Positions 22,296-33,141 of a DNA stretch of 64,000 bases are shown one piece after another; the stretch's first letter is position 1, and each line of letters starts with the position of its first letter. This DNA comes from Ceratothoa steindachneri (taxonomy: Eukaryota > Arthropoda > Malacostraca > Isopoda > Cymothoidae): positions 4,827,944 to 4,891,943 of the forward strand of contig OZ018326.1 of NCBI GenBank assembly GCA_963969495.1. The letters are read 5' to 3'. A program made the position numbers and the translations under genes. The notes under the pieces were generated by a model. That model ran no database searches and was not told where the DNA came from. It worked only from the letters and a program-made list of their open reading frames with translations.

Positions 22296-22718
22296 TGGGC
22301 CTCTTGTCCTCAGGAGATTACCGAACGAATTTCGAAGGGTAAAGGGGAGATGTTTAAGCGAGCTAACAGGCCTCTTGTCCTTAAGAGCTCACCAGAAGAA
22401 CTTCTAAATGGGGAAGGGGGAGATGGAGTCTCCACACTCAGCTTGACTGAGCTAACGGCCTCTTGTCCTTAGAGTTCACCAGAAAAAACCTAGAAGGACG
22501 GTTTCTCCAATTCTTGATTCGAAGGCGGATGAGAAAGGCTGACGTTGCCTCACGTGACTTTTCTCCCTGACCCGAAGATACGAGTGTGATGTCCAGCAGT
22601 TCTGTGGCTTGCGACCGTCACTCAACTTCTGGTGAAAGAGCTAGTTGGAATGCAACCCTTTCGGGAAAGGCTCATCTCACCAAACTGTCTGTTTTTCTGG
22701 AGCCGGTGCATATTAAGG
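22296..22718. repeat. Repeat Q, right copy (LTR-like), three internal units
   Basis: Same orientation as 17926-18256. It has three tandem units starting at about 22296, 22351 and 22440, against two in the left copy. Homology stops sharply at about 22718 (CTGGAGCCGGTGCATATTAAGG versus the left copy's CTGGAGCTGGTACATATA). Confidence 0.65.
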
Positions 22719-22829
22719 GTGTTCGATTAAGAGGGATCGAAGTTAGCAGTAAATATAACCTTATTATTAGTAAAAATTTATTGATTTCCCTATTGGATCA
22801 TGTTCTTTGAGACATGGCAATTATGTGTT

Positions 22830-23965
22830 AAAAAGAATATTGCCTAAATGTCCGCCAAGGCTTCGGCAGCATAACTCCATTCGATGGTCAAAATTATAAA
22901 TGACGTCTCTGCATAGCTGCTTCTCGATCTCACCAATATGCCTTTTATCTCATCCTTCAGCTGTTGAATTGGGTTCGCTTGTTGGCATAGGCCTTACTTT
23001 TTAGATGCACCCAAAGGTAGAAATCTAAAGGTGTCAAATCCCACGATCGTTGTGGCCAATTGACCTCGCTGTTTCGAGAGATGATGCGTCCTGGTAACTT
23101 CTCATTTAATAAAGCCATTGTTGCATTGGCTTTGTGGCATGTGGCGCTGCCCTCTTGAAACCACAAATCTTTAACATCCATAGAATTCAATTCAGGTCAT
23201 AAAAAGTTGGTTATCATGAAACGGTATCGCTCGCCTGTCACCGTAACAGAATTCCCGTCATCATTTTCTAAGAAATACGGCCCAATGATTCCGCTAGCAA
23301 GAATGCACACCAAACAGTGACCTTCTGTTGATGCAGTGGCTTTTCAACAATCTTTATGGGATTTTTATCAGCCTAAATGCGAAAATTCTACTTATTTACG
23401 AATTTACAAACATGAAAATGGGCTTCATCACTAAAGATGATTTTTTGAGAAAAATCATCATCGGCTCGTCTTTACTCGTGCACCCAATTGACGAATGTAC
23501 GGCGCTTCAAATGGTCAGTAGTCTTCAGTTCTTGATTAAATTGAATTTTTTATGCGTGTAAAAACATATATTTTGTCAAAATTCGATGTAAGATTGTTGT
23601 GGAGAGATTCGATTCCTGCGCACGATGACGAATAGAGGTGCCTGGATCTTCGGCCACATTCTCGAGCCCTGCAGCAATGTTTTCAGCTGAACGGCGTAAA
23701 CGAGCACGCAATGGCGTTTTCATATCTGCCACCGACCCCGTTTTTGAATTTACCAACAAATTCACAATTGCACTCTCGGTTGGTCGATTATGTTGACCCA
23801 AAAAATCGCGGAAGTACCCGAAATGTGTTTCTGTTTGAACGTCCATTTTCGTAATAGGCTTCGATAACCTGAACACGTTTTCCGATTATTAATGCGCTGA
23901 TCTTTCAACTGCCAGGTGGCACTCTGAGCTACAGCGACAGTGGGGCGTAGGCGAAAGAAGCCGCA
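22830..23965 (-). pseudogene. IS630/mariner-type transposase, nearly full length but broken
   Basis: On the minus strand the translation starts near 23950 with KRVQVIEAYYENGRSNRNTF, then after a frame change FLGQHNRPTESAIVNLLVNS, TGSVADMKTPLRARLRRSAE and EDPGTSIRHRAQESNLSTTI, the paired helix-turn-helix DNA-binding part. The catalytic part follows: IFSDEAHFHVCKFVN with the first Asp, ITNFL...LNSMDVKDLWFQEGSATCHKA with Glu where Asp is normal, and RSWDLTPLDFYLWVHLKSKA with the last Asp. The C-terminus reads HRMELCCRSLGGHLGNILFN near 22850. The family is common in arthropod genomes. Frameshifts near 23885 and 23545 and a few stops disable it. It joins a non-LTR element at about 23990. Confidence 0.78.
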
Positions 23966-24059
23966 GTAGTGTTTTATATAGATGTAACTAAAGTGTTTTG
24001 CAGGCAGCGTAGAACCTGTGCAGCATTAGGTTTCTGCGTGCGGCTCCTGCCTATGCAAT

Positions 24060-25093
24060 GTTCTGGTGTATATTGAAACTGAAGGTCTTCTCAAAAGTTT
24101 CCCCTAGGGTTTCTGCATGTTGTGTGTAGTTGAGCTTTGTTGGGCTAAGATAGTTCATGTCTGGTGTATGTGAAACCATTTGTAGGTTATGCATGAAGTG
24201 ATCTCTTGCGCCGAAGGGCGTCATCTGTGTATTCTGAGGATTTGTGGCAATCAGCCATTTATCTTCGTATTCTGTCTTTGCATCTAGTATTATTTGTGCG
24301 TGGAGCGCAATCTCGTCTGGTCCGCGGCCGCTGACCGGAATGATCTCTTCATCGGCCTAGGACACTGGATATGTGGGACAGCAGTTCTCAAGTGGCCGTG
24401 CGGTGTCGTTTGTGTACATGATGTAAGGTGTGGGTGCCAGTACGCTGCCTAGGGGAACACCTGAGCGTGTTGCGAAGAGTTATGAGAGGTTATTGTTGTA
24501 TTTTATGTGGCATCTCCGTTCAGTTAGATAGTGCGAGAGGTAACTCCGTATTATTGGCGAGTTTCCAACGGAGTCCCTCGTGCCACACCTTATCAAAGGC
24601 CTTTTCCACGTTCTTGCTGATGGAGAGTGTCTTTTGATGTACCTGGCATCCTTTTCTGTATTCTACCGTGATCGATAGTCAAAGGCACCTAAGTGGACCG
24701 ACCCATCCTGAACCCATATTGGTGGGGAAAGAACTAGTCCCTCTCTTCCACGTAATCCTAAAGGCAGCAGTTGTTCATACGTTCGAGTATTTTACCTAGG
24801 TGCTCTAATATAGCAATAGGCCTATAATTGTTTGGGTGTTTAGAGTTCTTGTTTATTTTGTGTATAATTATATTGAGAGAGATTTTGAATATTTTGGGGA
24901 AGTGGCCGGAAGCTAGTGAGGCGTTAAATATGTATGTAAGTGTAGGGTATAGGTTTGCGAAGAGGAAGTGTATTAGTGTGGCTGGTAGCCCAGAGGGGCC
25001 CGGTGCACGTTTTGGTGTTGTTTTAATGTAGGGATTTGTTTCTTCGACGGTGATAGGAGTGGTCATTGTAGATGTGTAGTCTAGCAGCTCCAT
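24060..25093 (-). pseudogene. Reverse transcriptase of non-LTR ORF2
   Basis: RT blocks in order on the minus strand: KRAPGPSGLPATLIHF and YIFNASLASGHFPKIFKISL and NYRPIAILEHLGKILERM (25093-24758), then YGFRMGRST, NVEKAFDKVWHEGLRWKLAN with the first catalytic Asp (about 24600), HTLHHVHKRH in a shifted frame, and ADEEIIPVSG at about 24350. The last block should be (W/Y)ADD; it reads stop-Ala-Asp-Glu, so the catalytic Asp pair is destroyed. The frame continues to a stop near 24060 with LNYTQHAETLGETF. The R1/Jockey type is clear from the DVEKAFDKVWH and LPLALSN blocks. Confidence 0.75.
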
Positions 25094-25099
25094 TCGTAT

Positions 25100-26345
25100 C
25101 AGGGGCGCGGGATTTAGCTCGTGAGCATGAGCCTGCCACCACTCCTGGACTTCCTCGAAGTGTTCTTGCGCGTGTGGTTTGGGTGGGTTGTGTGTCTAGT
25201 GTGTCCCAGTGAGACCTAAATGCGTCGAGGATGACGTTGGTGTATGTGAGTGTTTGGTTGTTTACTTGGAGGATGATGTGTTTGGATGGATCAGTGCCTA
25301 GCATCCTATTTACGTGCTGCCAGAAGAGGGAAGGGTTAGTGCAACGAGTGTCGTTGGCGATGAGGACGACAACCTTTCGCCACTGCCAGTTCCTATCTAG
25401 CTGCACGCACTGTAGAATGCAGGTACGTAAGTGATTGATGTTCTGTCGCCGTCGGCCTCTAGTGTAGTGATTGTTGTGCTGTGTGATGAGTCTCTGAGTG
25501 TGTACGGAATATGTGAAATATTTTCTGCAGGTGTAGGATTTGTGTTGTGTGTGTAGGTCGCGTGTGTGGTTATAGTGTTGAAGGATGCGCACCAGTGTTT
25601 GTCCAACATGTCTGGATTGCGTAGTCCAGGTCGAGGTTTCGTGGCGTGTTATCTGTTATTTGTCTTTTGATCTCTTCACAGTTCGTGTTTTTGTGGGTAT
25701 GAGAATGGGAGAGGCGGATATGACAAAGCATATCGGTAAGTGGTCAGATAGTACGTGGGGACCCGGTGAGATGTGAGTGTAGAAGCGTGCAGAGTGGTCG
25801 TTGCGGAAGACCACGTCCGGAGACGTGGCTCCTCCGCGAGGATCGAAGAATGTGGGGAAGGCCGGGCTGATGTGCTCGCAGCGATAACGTGGCCGGGCAC
25901 CGGGCAGGTACCTTCCTGCATCATTTGTGGTTTTAGGAAGGAATGTTGGGTGGAAAGCGTTGAGGTCCCCCGCAAAGAAGATAGGAAGGTTGTGGTTGAA
26001 TAGAGCCCGGATTGGTACAGATCTCTTTCCTTTTCAAAGAGTTGGGCAGGAGGTCTATAAAGCACCAGGGTCCTGTATTTGGCAGGACCTATCTTTAGGT
26101 CAACACTTAGTAGTTCATGGTCGGATACGATGTTGCAATCCATCGAGTTGAGAGTATTGTTTACATACAACATCACACAGCCACCCTCTCTGTCTGGCCT
26201 ATCTTTCAGGAAGAGCTGGTAACCGGGAATCGTGAATTAACCTTCAAAATCTCGGCTTGAGGTTTTTATCCACGACTCCGTTATGGCTACCATCTCAGGT
26301 TATTCTGTTGCTACGAGGCCACGGAGTTCAAGAGACTTGTTTCTG
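25100..26345 (-). pseudogene. Endonuclease and linker of non-LTR ORF2
   Basis: Begins LKVLLFNARSIRNKSLELRG at about 26340, followed by AITESWIKTS in the next frame (the catalytic Glu block), then VMLYVNNTLNSMDCNIVSDH (about 26175). At about 25930 in another frame comes FFAGDLNAFHPTF, the family's GDFNA block, and near 25790 SPGPHVLSDHLPICF, the SDH block. All parts of an APE-type endonuclease are thus traceable, in order, across two or three frames. The 189-codon frame at 25592-25023 is the linker to RT (CILQCVQLDRNWQWRKVVVL, RCTNPSLFWQHVNRMLGTD). Confidence 0.7.
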
Positions 26346-26689
26346 ATTGACCTCGCGTTGAACAGAAGAACTTTCAGGGAGTCCCCAATGTAGGACTCGC
26401 TACTCTCTTCCGTTTCCCAGCTTGCTTGCTGAAGCGGTCCCACTCCTCTTTGCGACCTCCAAGAAGGTCGTTCGAGTAGTGACACGGGTGTACTGGCGTA
26501 CGTCAGCCTTCCCTCTAGGCCTGACACTCTGTACGGTCCGTTCCATGACATCTTCTATCATGTTGCAGAGTACGGCCTTTCCTTTAAAGGAAAGATGTAC
26601 TCCATCCCACGAACCAGTAACGTTACCGGCTAAAACAGCTAAACCAAGCTCTTGAAGGAGTTCCCTAGCCCTAAACACAAAGGGCTTAG

Positions 26690-27240
26690 AATATGAATGG
26701 CGTCTTTTGACCGCAAAAACACCGTCGAGATCAGCTGCGGGTGCAGTAAAAGCTGTTTGCGAATGAGGGAGGGGCCAGGCTCACGCATACAAGCAAATAT
26801 CGAGCTGTGCAAAACGCAAAGCGATTGGCATTTCCCCAGCATCAACAATGGGGCACGTGCAGAAGCCCCAAGTCGCCAGGCGGAGACAATTGTGGTGGAT
26901 CGAGTCCACCTGTCGCAATACACGCTCGGCAGCGGAAACAAAAAAATCGTATCTGTCGTAAAACTACGAAGGAGCAGGCTGCTTGGGTACAAGAGAGCAT
27001 AAAGCTACGAATATGAAACCCCCAAGTGGCGCGTCGGTTCAAAGCTAGACCAAGGAAACGGTGTGAATCCACCACTTCCAGGTAAACCCCATTTAGAAAC
27101 AAGTCCTGGTCGGGTAGAGCCGTGGATGGCGGTAGATGGCACCACCCTATTCTTTGACAAGGAAAACCGAAACCTGTGCGCTTCGTCATAGAAAAGAACA
27201 TCGTTCAAAGCCTGTTTGAGTCGACTCTACACAGTTGGCA
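26690..27240 (-). pseudogene. Jockey-type ORF2 C-terminus, separate fragment
   Basis: Minus frames at 27208-27005 and 27201-26842 give YDEAHRFRFSLSKNRVV then, in the second frame, FLNGVYLEVVDSHRFLGLAL and NRRATWGFHIRS. This is the post-catalytic thumb of Jockey-like RTs (FSLSKT ... FLGL.LD..L.W..HI). The frame at 26992-26697 continues with WRLGASARAPLLMLGKCQSL and PSLIRKQLLLHPQL, like the RLA.GA.RTSP block of the C-terminal domain. It is a tail without its palm and belongs to a different copy from the element that follows at 26680. Confidence 0.6.
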
Positions 27241-27249
27241 TCTAGGCCG

Positions 27250-27640
27250 CACCAAAAGAGATCATCTCCTGGCATCACCGAGGTGATACAATTGATGCTC
27301 AGGGCAAAGAGAGTGATACTGAGGATACTTCCCTGTGAGACAACCTCTTTCTGCTATATTGAGCGGGAGACGGCTCCCCTCACTTTTACGCGGATTATAC
27401 GATCTCATAATAATGCAGAGATAAAGATTGAGAGGCGAATTTAAACAAAAAATTCACCAGATATGTGTCGATCAGTCCAAATTTATTTCTATTTAAATTA
27501 TCCCATTAAAATTCTTTGATATGTGGATAAAATAAATAGGCTTCTCCTCTCGCTCAACAGATCTCAAGAACTGGATAAAGACATATAAATCTTTTCATGA
27601 TACAGCAGTTTCCATTTAAAGGCAACTCTATGGTCTTTTG
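27250..27640. other. Intergenic, no feature seen
   Basis: No recognisable coding or RNA feature. A 69-codon frame at 27235-27444 has no family resemblance. Confidence 0.45.
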
Positions 27641-28369
27641 TAAATTCCTAAATGAATTATCCATCTCCGATTAATTTTAAATAACTATAAGCTACCAAAT
27701 TATAAGACTGACAAATTCAATAAGCTCCTACTTAGTCCGTTAACCATAAATGATTATACTGGTATAACCTTCCTTAACTAAGGAAAGGACTTAAAATTTT
27801 AATTCATAACCTCTATATCAGATGTTTCGAACTACCGTCCCTGTATACCATTGTCCCACTCATAGAAACTATCAAAATTTTATCTTCTCTTACCTTTTTT
27901 CTCTCACCACCCTGTTTCATGTATTAATAAAGCATACAATTTAGCAAATACAACTTTCAGTTTCCCATGAAAATTACGCTTCTTTTAATAACAAAATTTC
28001 CCACCAAATAGAAGATATTGCTGCTCCTCTGGCAAACCTTTTCATGTCGATAGTAGAAGAAGAAGCGCTTCATAATTGCCCATTAAAATACCCTCACATT
28101 TTCTACAGACGATGCGTAGACAATGAAATATCCTGATACCACTCTGCAAATGATTCAATTAAATTTCTTGAATACATTAATCAACTTTACCCTCATATAT
28201 GTAAAATTTTCACAAGAAAATTAAAACAACAACTCAATCCCTTTCCCTGATTAAACCTAAAACTCGCACACCAGATGGCTTCGCTACCTGTATTTAAACA
28301 AAACACACCCTTTCTTTAACACAAAATCCAATAAAAATTCTGCCTAAAATTTATTCTCATGCTGATTTT
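27640..28369 (+). pseudogene. Penelope-like RT, 5' part, interrupted
   Basis: On the plus strand from 27968 the reading is SFNNKISHQIEDIAAPLANL then FMSIVEEEALHNC, CPLKYPHIFYRRCVDNEIS, a stop, NDSIKFLEYINQLYPHICKI, NPFP and, after a shift, RTPDGFATCI-TKHTLSLTQN. In Penelope-like elements these are the YNNK..Q..G.AMGSPL.P, FYRRYVDD, L..LHPNIKFT.E and LPFLD blocks. The GMGSP motif is shortened to IAAPL, and YVDD is changed to CVDN at 28113-28124, so RT activity is lost. The upstream part to about 27640 is too worn to read. Coding breaks off at 28369 where a LINE begins and resumes at 31000. Confidence 0.7.
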
Positions 28370-30999
28370 ACTTTCTTTCTCATATCGACTTCGTAGGCGT
28401 CGATACTAAGTCAAAAAGCTTAAATTTGAGAATCGCTTTAGTTTACAGAGCACCTTCCTGTAGCGAAGAGAACGATCTAACCTTGCGCAATTCTTTATGT
28501 ATCTTTATACGCGATAAACAAAGCATCATATTGGGTGATTTCAATAATGGGAATGTAAACTACGAGACGTTGTATTGCAACAATGGAGTGGGGGCGAGAC
28601 TCATAGACTTTATGCAAGAAAACTATTTAGTTCCGAAAGTTAGCGAAGGAATTCGTAATGGTATAATATTGGATCTAGTGATGACGAATAATGAAATTTT
28701 GATTTCAAAATGCAAGGTTGAGGAAAATTTAGGGACTTCTAATCCTAATATCATAAGTTTTGAAATAAACGCGGACAGCAAGACTCAGGATAACCGTATG
28801 CAAATTCTAGATTATAGACGAGCGGATTTGAACTCAATGCGAAGACAAATCACGAGTAGAAATTTCAGGCAAAGTTTTGAGGGTGTTTCGGGGATGAAAG
28901 CGTACGAATTTTAGCAAGCGATATAAAAACTTTGGAAAGAGAGACGTTCCATTTAAAATAAAACGCGAAAACACTGAGAATAAATCTCAGTGGTTTAACA
29001 ATAATATAGACATTAAATTAGGAGAGGGAAACACTGCCTATAAACGCTGAAAAAGTAATAGAGCAGAAGCTAATTATAACGCGTACATCAACCTCAGGGG
29101 AGAGGTTAAGAGACTACTTAGAAGTTTAAAATAAATTTTAAAATTAACATCGCAAATCAATGTAAGGAAGATCCCAAATCCTTTTTCCAGTATGTAAGTA
29201 ATAGGAATCCTGTAAAGAGCACGGTAGGTCCACTGTTAAATGATAATATGGAGTTAATTGGCGACTCAAATGAGATGGCGACTATTTTAATTAACTTTTT
29301 TCAACCGTTTTTAAAATCGAGAGGGATGGTCCGATTCCAGATTTGGATAATCCACCTTTTAGGGAGGCAGATTATACCGTACTTAGCGATATAAAATTTT
29401 CAGTTGAAGAAGTAAGGAATTACATAGAATTAGAAAAGCTCCAGGTCCGGATGGTATTAGTACGAGACTACTGAAACAGTTAAAAGATGTAATATCGGAC
29501 CCTATGGCGTTGGCGTTCGAGATGTTGTTTCAAGTCGGGATGGGGGGTCGTCCCGCACAATTTTAAACAGGCAAACGTCACACTAATCTTCAAGAAAGGT
29601 GACAGAAGCAGGGCCGAGAACTATCGACCGGTTAGTCTGACGTCGGTAATTGGTAGACTGATGGAAAACATTGTGCGAGACAGAATTGTTGAACATCTGG
29701 AGAACAATGACCTCATCAAGGACACGCAGCACGGGTTCCGAAAGTGAAGATCTTGCCTAAGGAATTTTATAGAGTTTTTTCATGATGTAGTATACATGTA
29801 CGATAATAATAGAGTTGTGGATGTAGTATATTTGGATTTTAGGAAGGCGTTCAACAAAGCCTCCCATGCGCGGTTGATAAAGAAATGTCACGCACACGGA
29901 CTGCGTGACAATGTATTGCGCTGTTAGAAGATTGGCTAAATAATAGAAAACAAAGAGTGGTAATAAACGGCGAGCGGTACGATTGGAAACCAGGTACGAG
30001 TGGCGTCCCCTATGGGTATGTTCTAGGTCCAGTTTTGTTTCCTATTTTCATTGATGACCTTAATGAAGGGTTATAAAGTAGGTTGATTGAATTCGCGGAC
30101 GATCCAAAGCTCATGGGAAGCGCACTTACAGATGAGGATAGGGCATCCTTACCGGAAGAATTAGGATATAGAAAGGCAAATGGATTTTAATGTCGAAAAC
30201 TATAACGTCGTGCACATGGGTTATTTTAATAAAAAAATTCAGCATTACATGAGCGTTAGAAATCTTGTTTCTGTGGAGGAGGAGCGGGACTTGGGTGTCC
30301 GTATAACCAAGGATCTCAAGCTCTTTGAGATGTGTATGCAGGCGTGAAAGAGAGCGAATACGGTTCTGAGTTTCATCTCGCATAATTTTGATTATAAATC
30401 TTGTGACGGAATAGTCCCACTTTATAAATCCTTGGTTCGACCCCATCTTGAATATGCCGTTCAATTTTGGTTACCCTTTTACGTCAGGGATATTGAAAGG
30501 ATGTAGAGGGTACAGAGAAGAGCAACTAAATTGGTTCCAGAGCTCCGCGGTTTGGATTATGGAGAAAGATTGAGACAGCTGAAATTACCATCTCTTAAAA
30601 AGCGGAGACTAAGAGGAGATTTGATAAAATTTATTAAAATACTGAAAGGTTACGATAAGCTAGATTTTAGGTGCCTCTTTACATTCAGTGAAGTTAACAA
30701 TAGCTGCGGAAATAACGGTTTCAAGCTCGAGGGTCGTAGGTTCAAGAGTGTTATAACAAAGAATTTCTTCACGTATAGAGTCATATACAAGTGGAAAAGA
30801 TTGCCAGCTGAAGTGGTGGGAATTGAATCATTGAATATATTAAAAAATTGTTTAGACAAGTATTTCAAAAGTTATGGGGTAATATAGGAGCATAAACAAT
30901 TGTCATCATGACTCATAAAAAATCGCAAGACTTTTAAGGCTGCTTCAAGTGGGTCGGTTGGCCCTTGCACGCCTGTATCTCAATAAAATCTTAACTTTC
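28370..30999 (+). mobile_element. CR1-like LINE inserted in a Penelope element
   Basis: A 5'-truncated LINE of about 2.6 kb. It begins inside its endonuclease domain at about 28376 and ends after the ORF2 stop (30887) with a short 3' tail TCTCAATAAAATCTTA. The six-base word ACTTTC is present on both sides (28370-28375 and 30994-30999) and is a good candidate for the target-site duplication. Removing the LINE and one ACTTTC joins the flanking Penelope frame in phase. 5' truncation and a short duplication are what target-primed reverse transcription leaves. Confidence 0.8.
28380..30887 (+). pseudogene. CR1-like ORF2: partial endonuclease and RT
   Basis: The first frame, 28426-28914 (open from about 28390), reads LRIALVYRAPSCSEENDLTL, SIILGDFNNGNVNYE and LIDFMQENYLV, the second half of an APE-type endonuclease. 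The GDFN catalytic block is kept but the terminal SDH is replaced. RT blocks follow: APGPDGISTRLLKQLKDVIS (29430), [75 protein letters not shown] and FADDPKLMG at 30092-30103. The FADD catalytic pair is intact. The C-terminal domain at 30531-30887 ends LKNCLDKYFKSYGVI. At least six frameshifts or stops (near 28915, 29570, 29745, 29920, 30080, 30180) disable it. Confidence 0.82.
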
Positions 31000-31520
31000 C
31001 TAAAGAAGTTACCATCCGAAACAACTATTTCCTGCAAAATGGATACCCAAATGAAATATTTTACAAAATTTCTAAAAAATAAGTATACTCCTAAAACTGC
31101 ATCCTACAATGTTTCCTAAATAACAAGTATTCATAATTCACTCTTAAATGGGAGCTCTCATTTTATCATCTGGTCTAAACTCTCTTCTTGAAACACTTTT
31201 CCCCACCGAGTTTCAATCAATATTTCAAAACCCCAAGTAATGAAGATGCTTTTTTAACATCAAGAATAATATACTACCACTACTTTGGTGTTTTATTATT
31301 TACATATATAACTGCTTGCTATGTAAATCTGAGGAATATACAGAATCAACACAGCCTACTCTACAGGTTTGTATTTGGGCCAATCTTAGGAATAGTAGTG
31401 GAACATAAGCACCCAACACTATCACGGAAAATTCCTCCAGACGATTGCTCAAAGCATCTTTCGAATAATTTTCCTTTTTCGACATCTTCGATTATCGGCA
31501 TCATTTCATATTAAACATAA
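31000..31520 (+). pseudogene. Penelope-like element, 3' part with GIY-YIG-like remnant
   Basis: Directly after the LINE the plus strand gives LKK, then FLQNGYPNEIFYKI and FLKNKYTPKTASYNVS in two frames, the thumb region of Penelope RT (family: FL..NGYP...F...I..FL). The frame at 31188-31514 starts KHFSPPSFNQYFKTPSNEDA and goes on SRIIYYHYFGVLLFTYITAC, where a GIY-YIG nuclease would show Y..C..C..-Y-I-G-T; here the Cys residues and Gly are lost. The order RT then nuclease is that of canonical Penelope elements. The nuclease call rests on position and weak pattern. Confidence 0.55.
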
Positions 31521-31524
31521 AAAC

Positions 31525-33135
31525 ACATCGAAAATTAATTTCATATAAACGTCGTCTTCGAAAACCATGTTACCAAACTTTATTAAACTACTTAACTACA
31601 GATTCTCAACCATCCTTTATCTAACAACAGATAATATGAAGTTATAAGCGACCAGATAATTAGAAGAGGAACAAAAGTTGGTTGGGATCAGCTTTTATGA
31701 ATCATTTTAATATTGGTTTTATGTAGGTTTGTCTCCTCGAACTGACTAGGAAGGATTACATTGGTAATATTTCTGAACAGTTTATTACCTGTTTATACAG
31801 ATACCTTTCTGATATGCATTTTAAATTTTGATGTCCCTAATTTAAAATGATATTTTTAATATTATATCAATATTTTATAGTGTAATGTCTTCATCTAAAT
31901 TTATTAGACCTTTTATTGTTAGTAAGTTAGTATTCGTAAATTTAAAGGTTTAAACGTTTACATTCTTGTTTTGATTACTTGCTTTCGATAAAATGACGAT
32001 AATAATAGTATCGACCTTTATTCTAGTCAGTGTTTTGAGTTTTCTAAACTTTATACATTCGTTATGTATTTTATTACAGTTTTTAGGCTCAATATTCAGC
32101 GACAGCACATGATTTGGCATATTACAATCCTTATGTTTATACAGCAATATCTATTTATTTCTAGCCCAAAGTGAACTAGGTAATCCATCATGCATAAATA
32201 TGAGTATGTACACTCAATTTTCAAAAGGACAAAAACCTAAGTGATTTTCACGGTGTTTTTAATGCCTCTAATCATTGGGGAGGCAAGTAATCGATGTTGA
32301 AAGCAACTAAACTATTATAATTAAATATGTTATTCAAATTATGAAACACTTTGTCTAGTCTCATTATACGACTGAATCTGGTAAATTTCATATCGAATTA
32401 TTTGGGGATATAAAGGAGAGCATTCCTTTTCTGTCCTTTACCTTTTCTCTTCTTCTATTTGTATACATTTTGAGGGGGAAATATTTCACTTTCCTTCCTT
32501 GCCTATTCGCTTTCGAGGAAAATCGATTAGGAAAGGACGGCATTTGCGAGAGCTTTAGTTTTAGGCTACAAAAGCCATCAAGGCATAACAAAGATGAGGA
32601 ATATAAAACCTCATAACTTTTATTTGCTTAATTACTTTTAGTGCTTGCTCAAACTCTTTATCTAGATTTTAAAAATCTTATTCGTGACGTTCTAATTGTC
32701 TTGATCTGTAAAACAATAATATTTGTGGAAAAATTGTATTATTTTTCGAAAATTATTTATACCCGTGTTAATAAAATAAGTAATTTAGGGCCTGTATCCT
32801 AGAGTAGGAGCTTGTGTTGAAATAAAAAGTGACAATAACTATCTTTAATTCAAAAGTGCCTGGGATATTTTGATTAATAATTCACTGTGTAATACGATTT
32901 TTGTCTTTTAGTCGCAACTGTTATTTTCCATTTAGTTGTGTTTAGAATACATGAAAAAACAATGTTTTTTATTTCAAACTTTGCTTTTGTGTACAAGATA
33001 ATTATATATGAAATTTAACTATTTCCTCTGGAAAGAAGAGCCGAATTTGAACTTTGATTTTGATAAAGTAGAAACAAAACGATATGATACCAAAATAGCA
33101 TTTATTTATTCTACAATTACATAAGTGAGGCAATT
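31525..33135. other. Intergenic, no feature seen
   Basis: AT-rich. Short frames at 31950-32147 and 32388-32591 (minus) match nothing that I recognise. No repeats or RNA genes seen. Confidence 0.5.
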
Positions 33136-33141
33136 AAAATA

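Larger units (their letters stand above)
24000..26680 (-). mobile_element. Non-LTR retrotransposon with esterase-like ORF1 end, endonuclease and RT
   Basis: On the minus strand the order is a fragment ending in TGSWDGVHLSFKGKAVLCNM (26680-26400), an endonuclease (about 26340-25680), a linker (25610-25100) and an RT (25093-24060). The DGVHLS motif is the Asp/His end of SGNH-type esterase domains that some CR1-like ORF1 proteins carry. The endonuclease start (LLFNARSIRNKSLELRGLVA) is CR1-like, while the RT blocks look Jockey/R1-like, so it could be a mosaic. Frameshifts at 25950, 25600 and 25100 and several stops inactivate it. Confidence 0.65.

Noticed and set aside
25023..25592. 189-codon frame as a host gene
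   Set aside because: It lies exactly between the endonuclease and RT of a non-LTR element and carries linker blocks of that ORF2.
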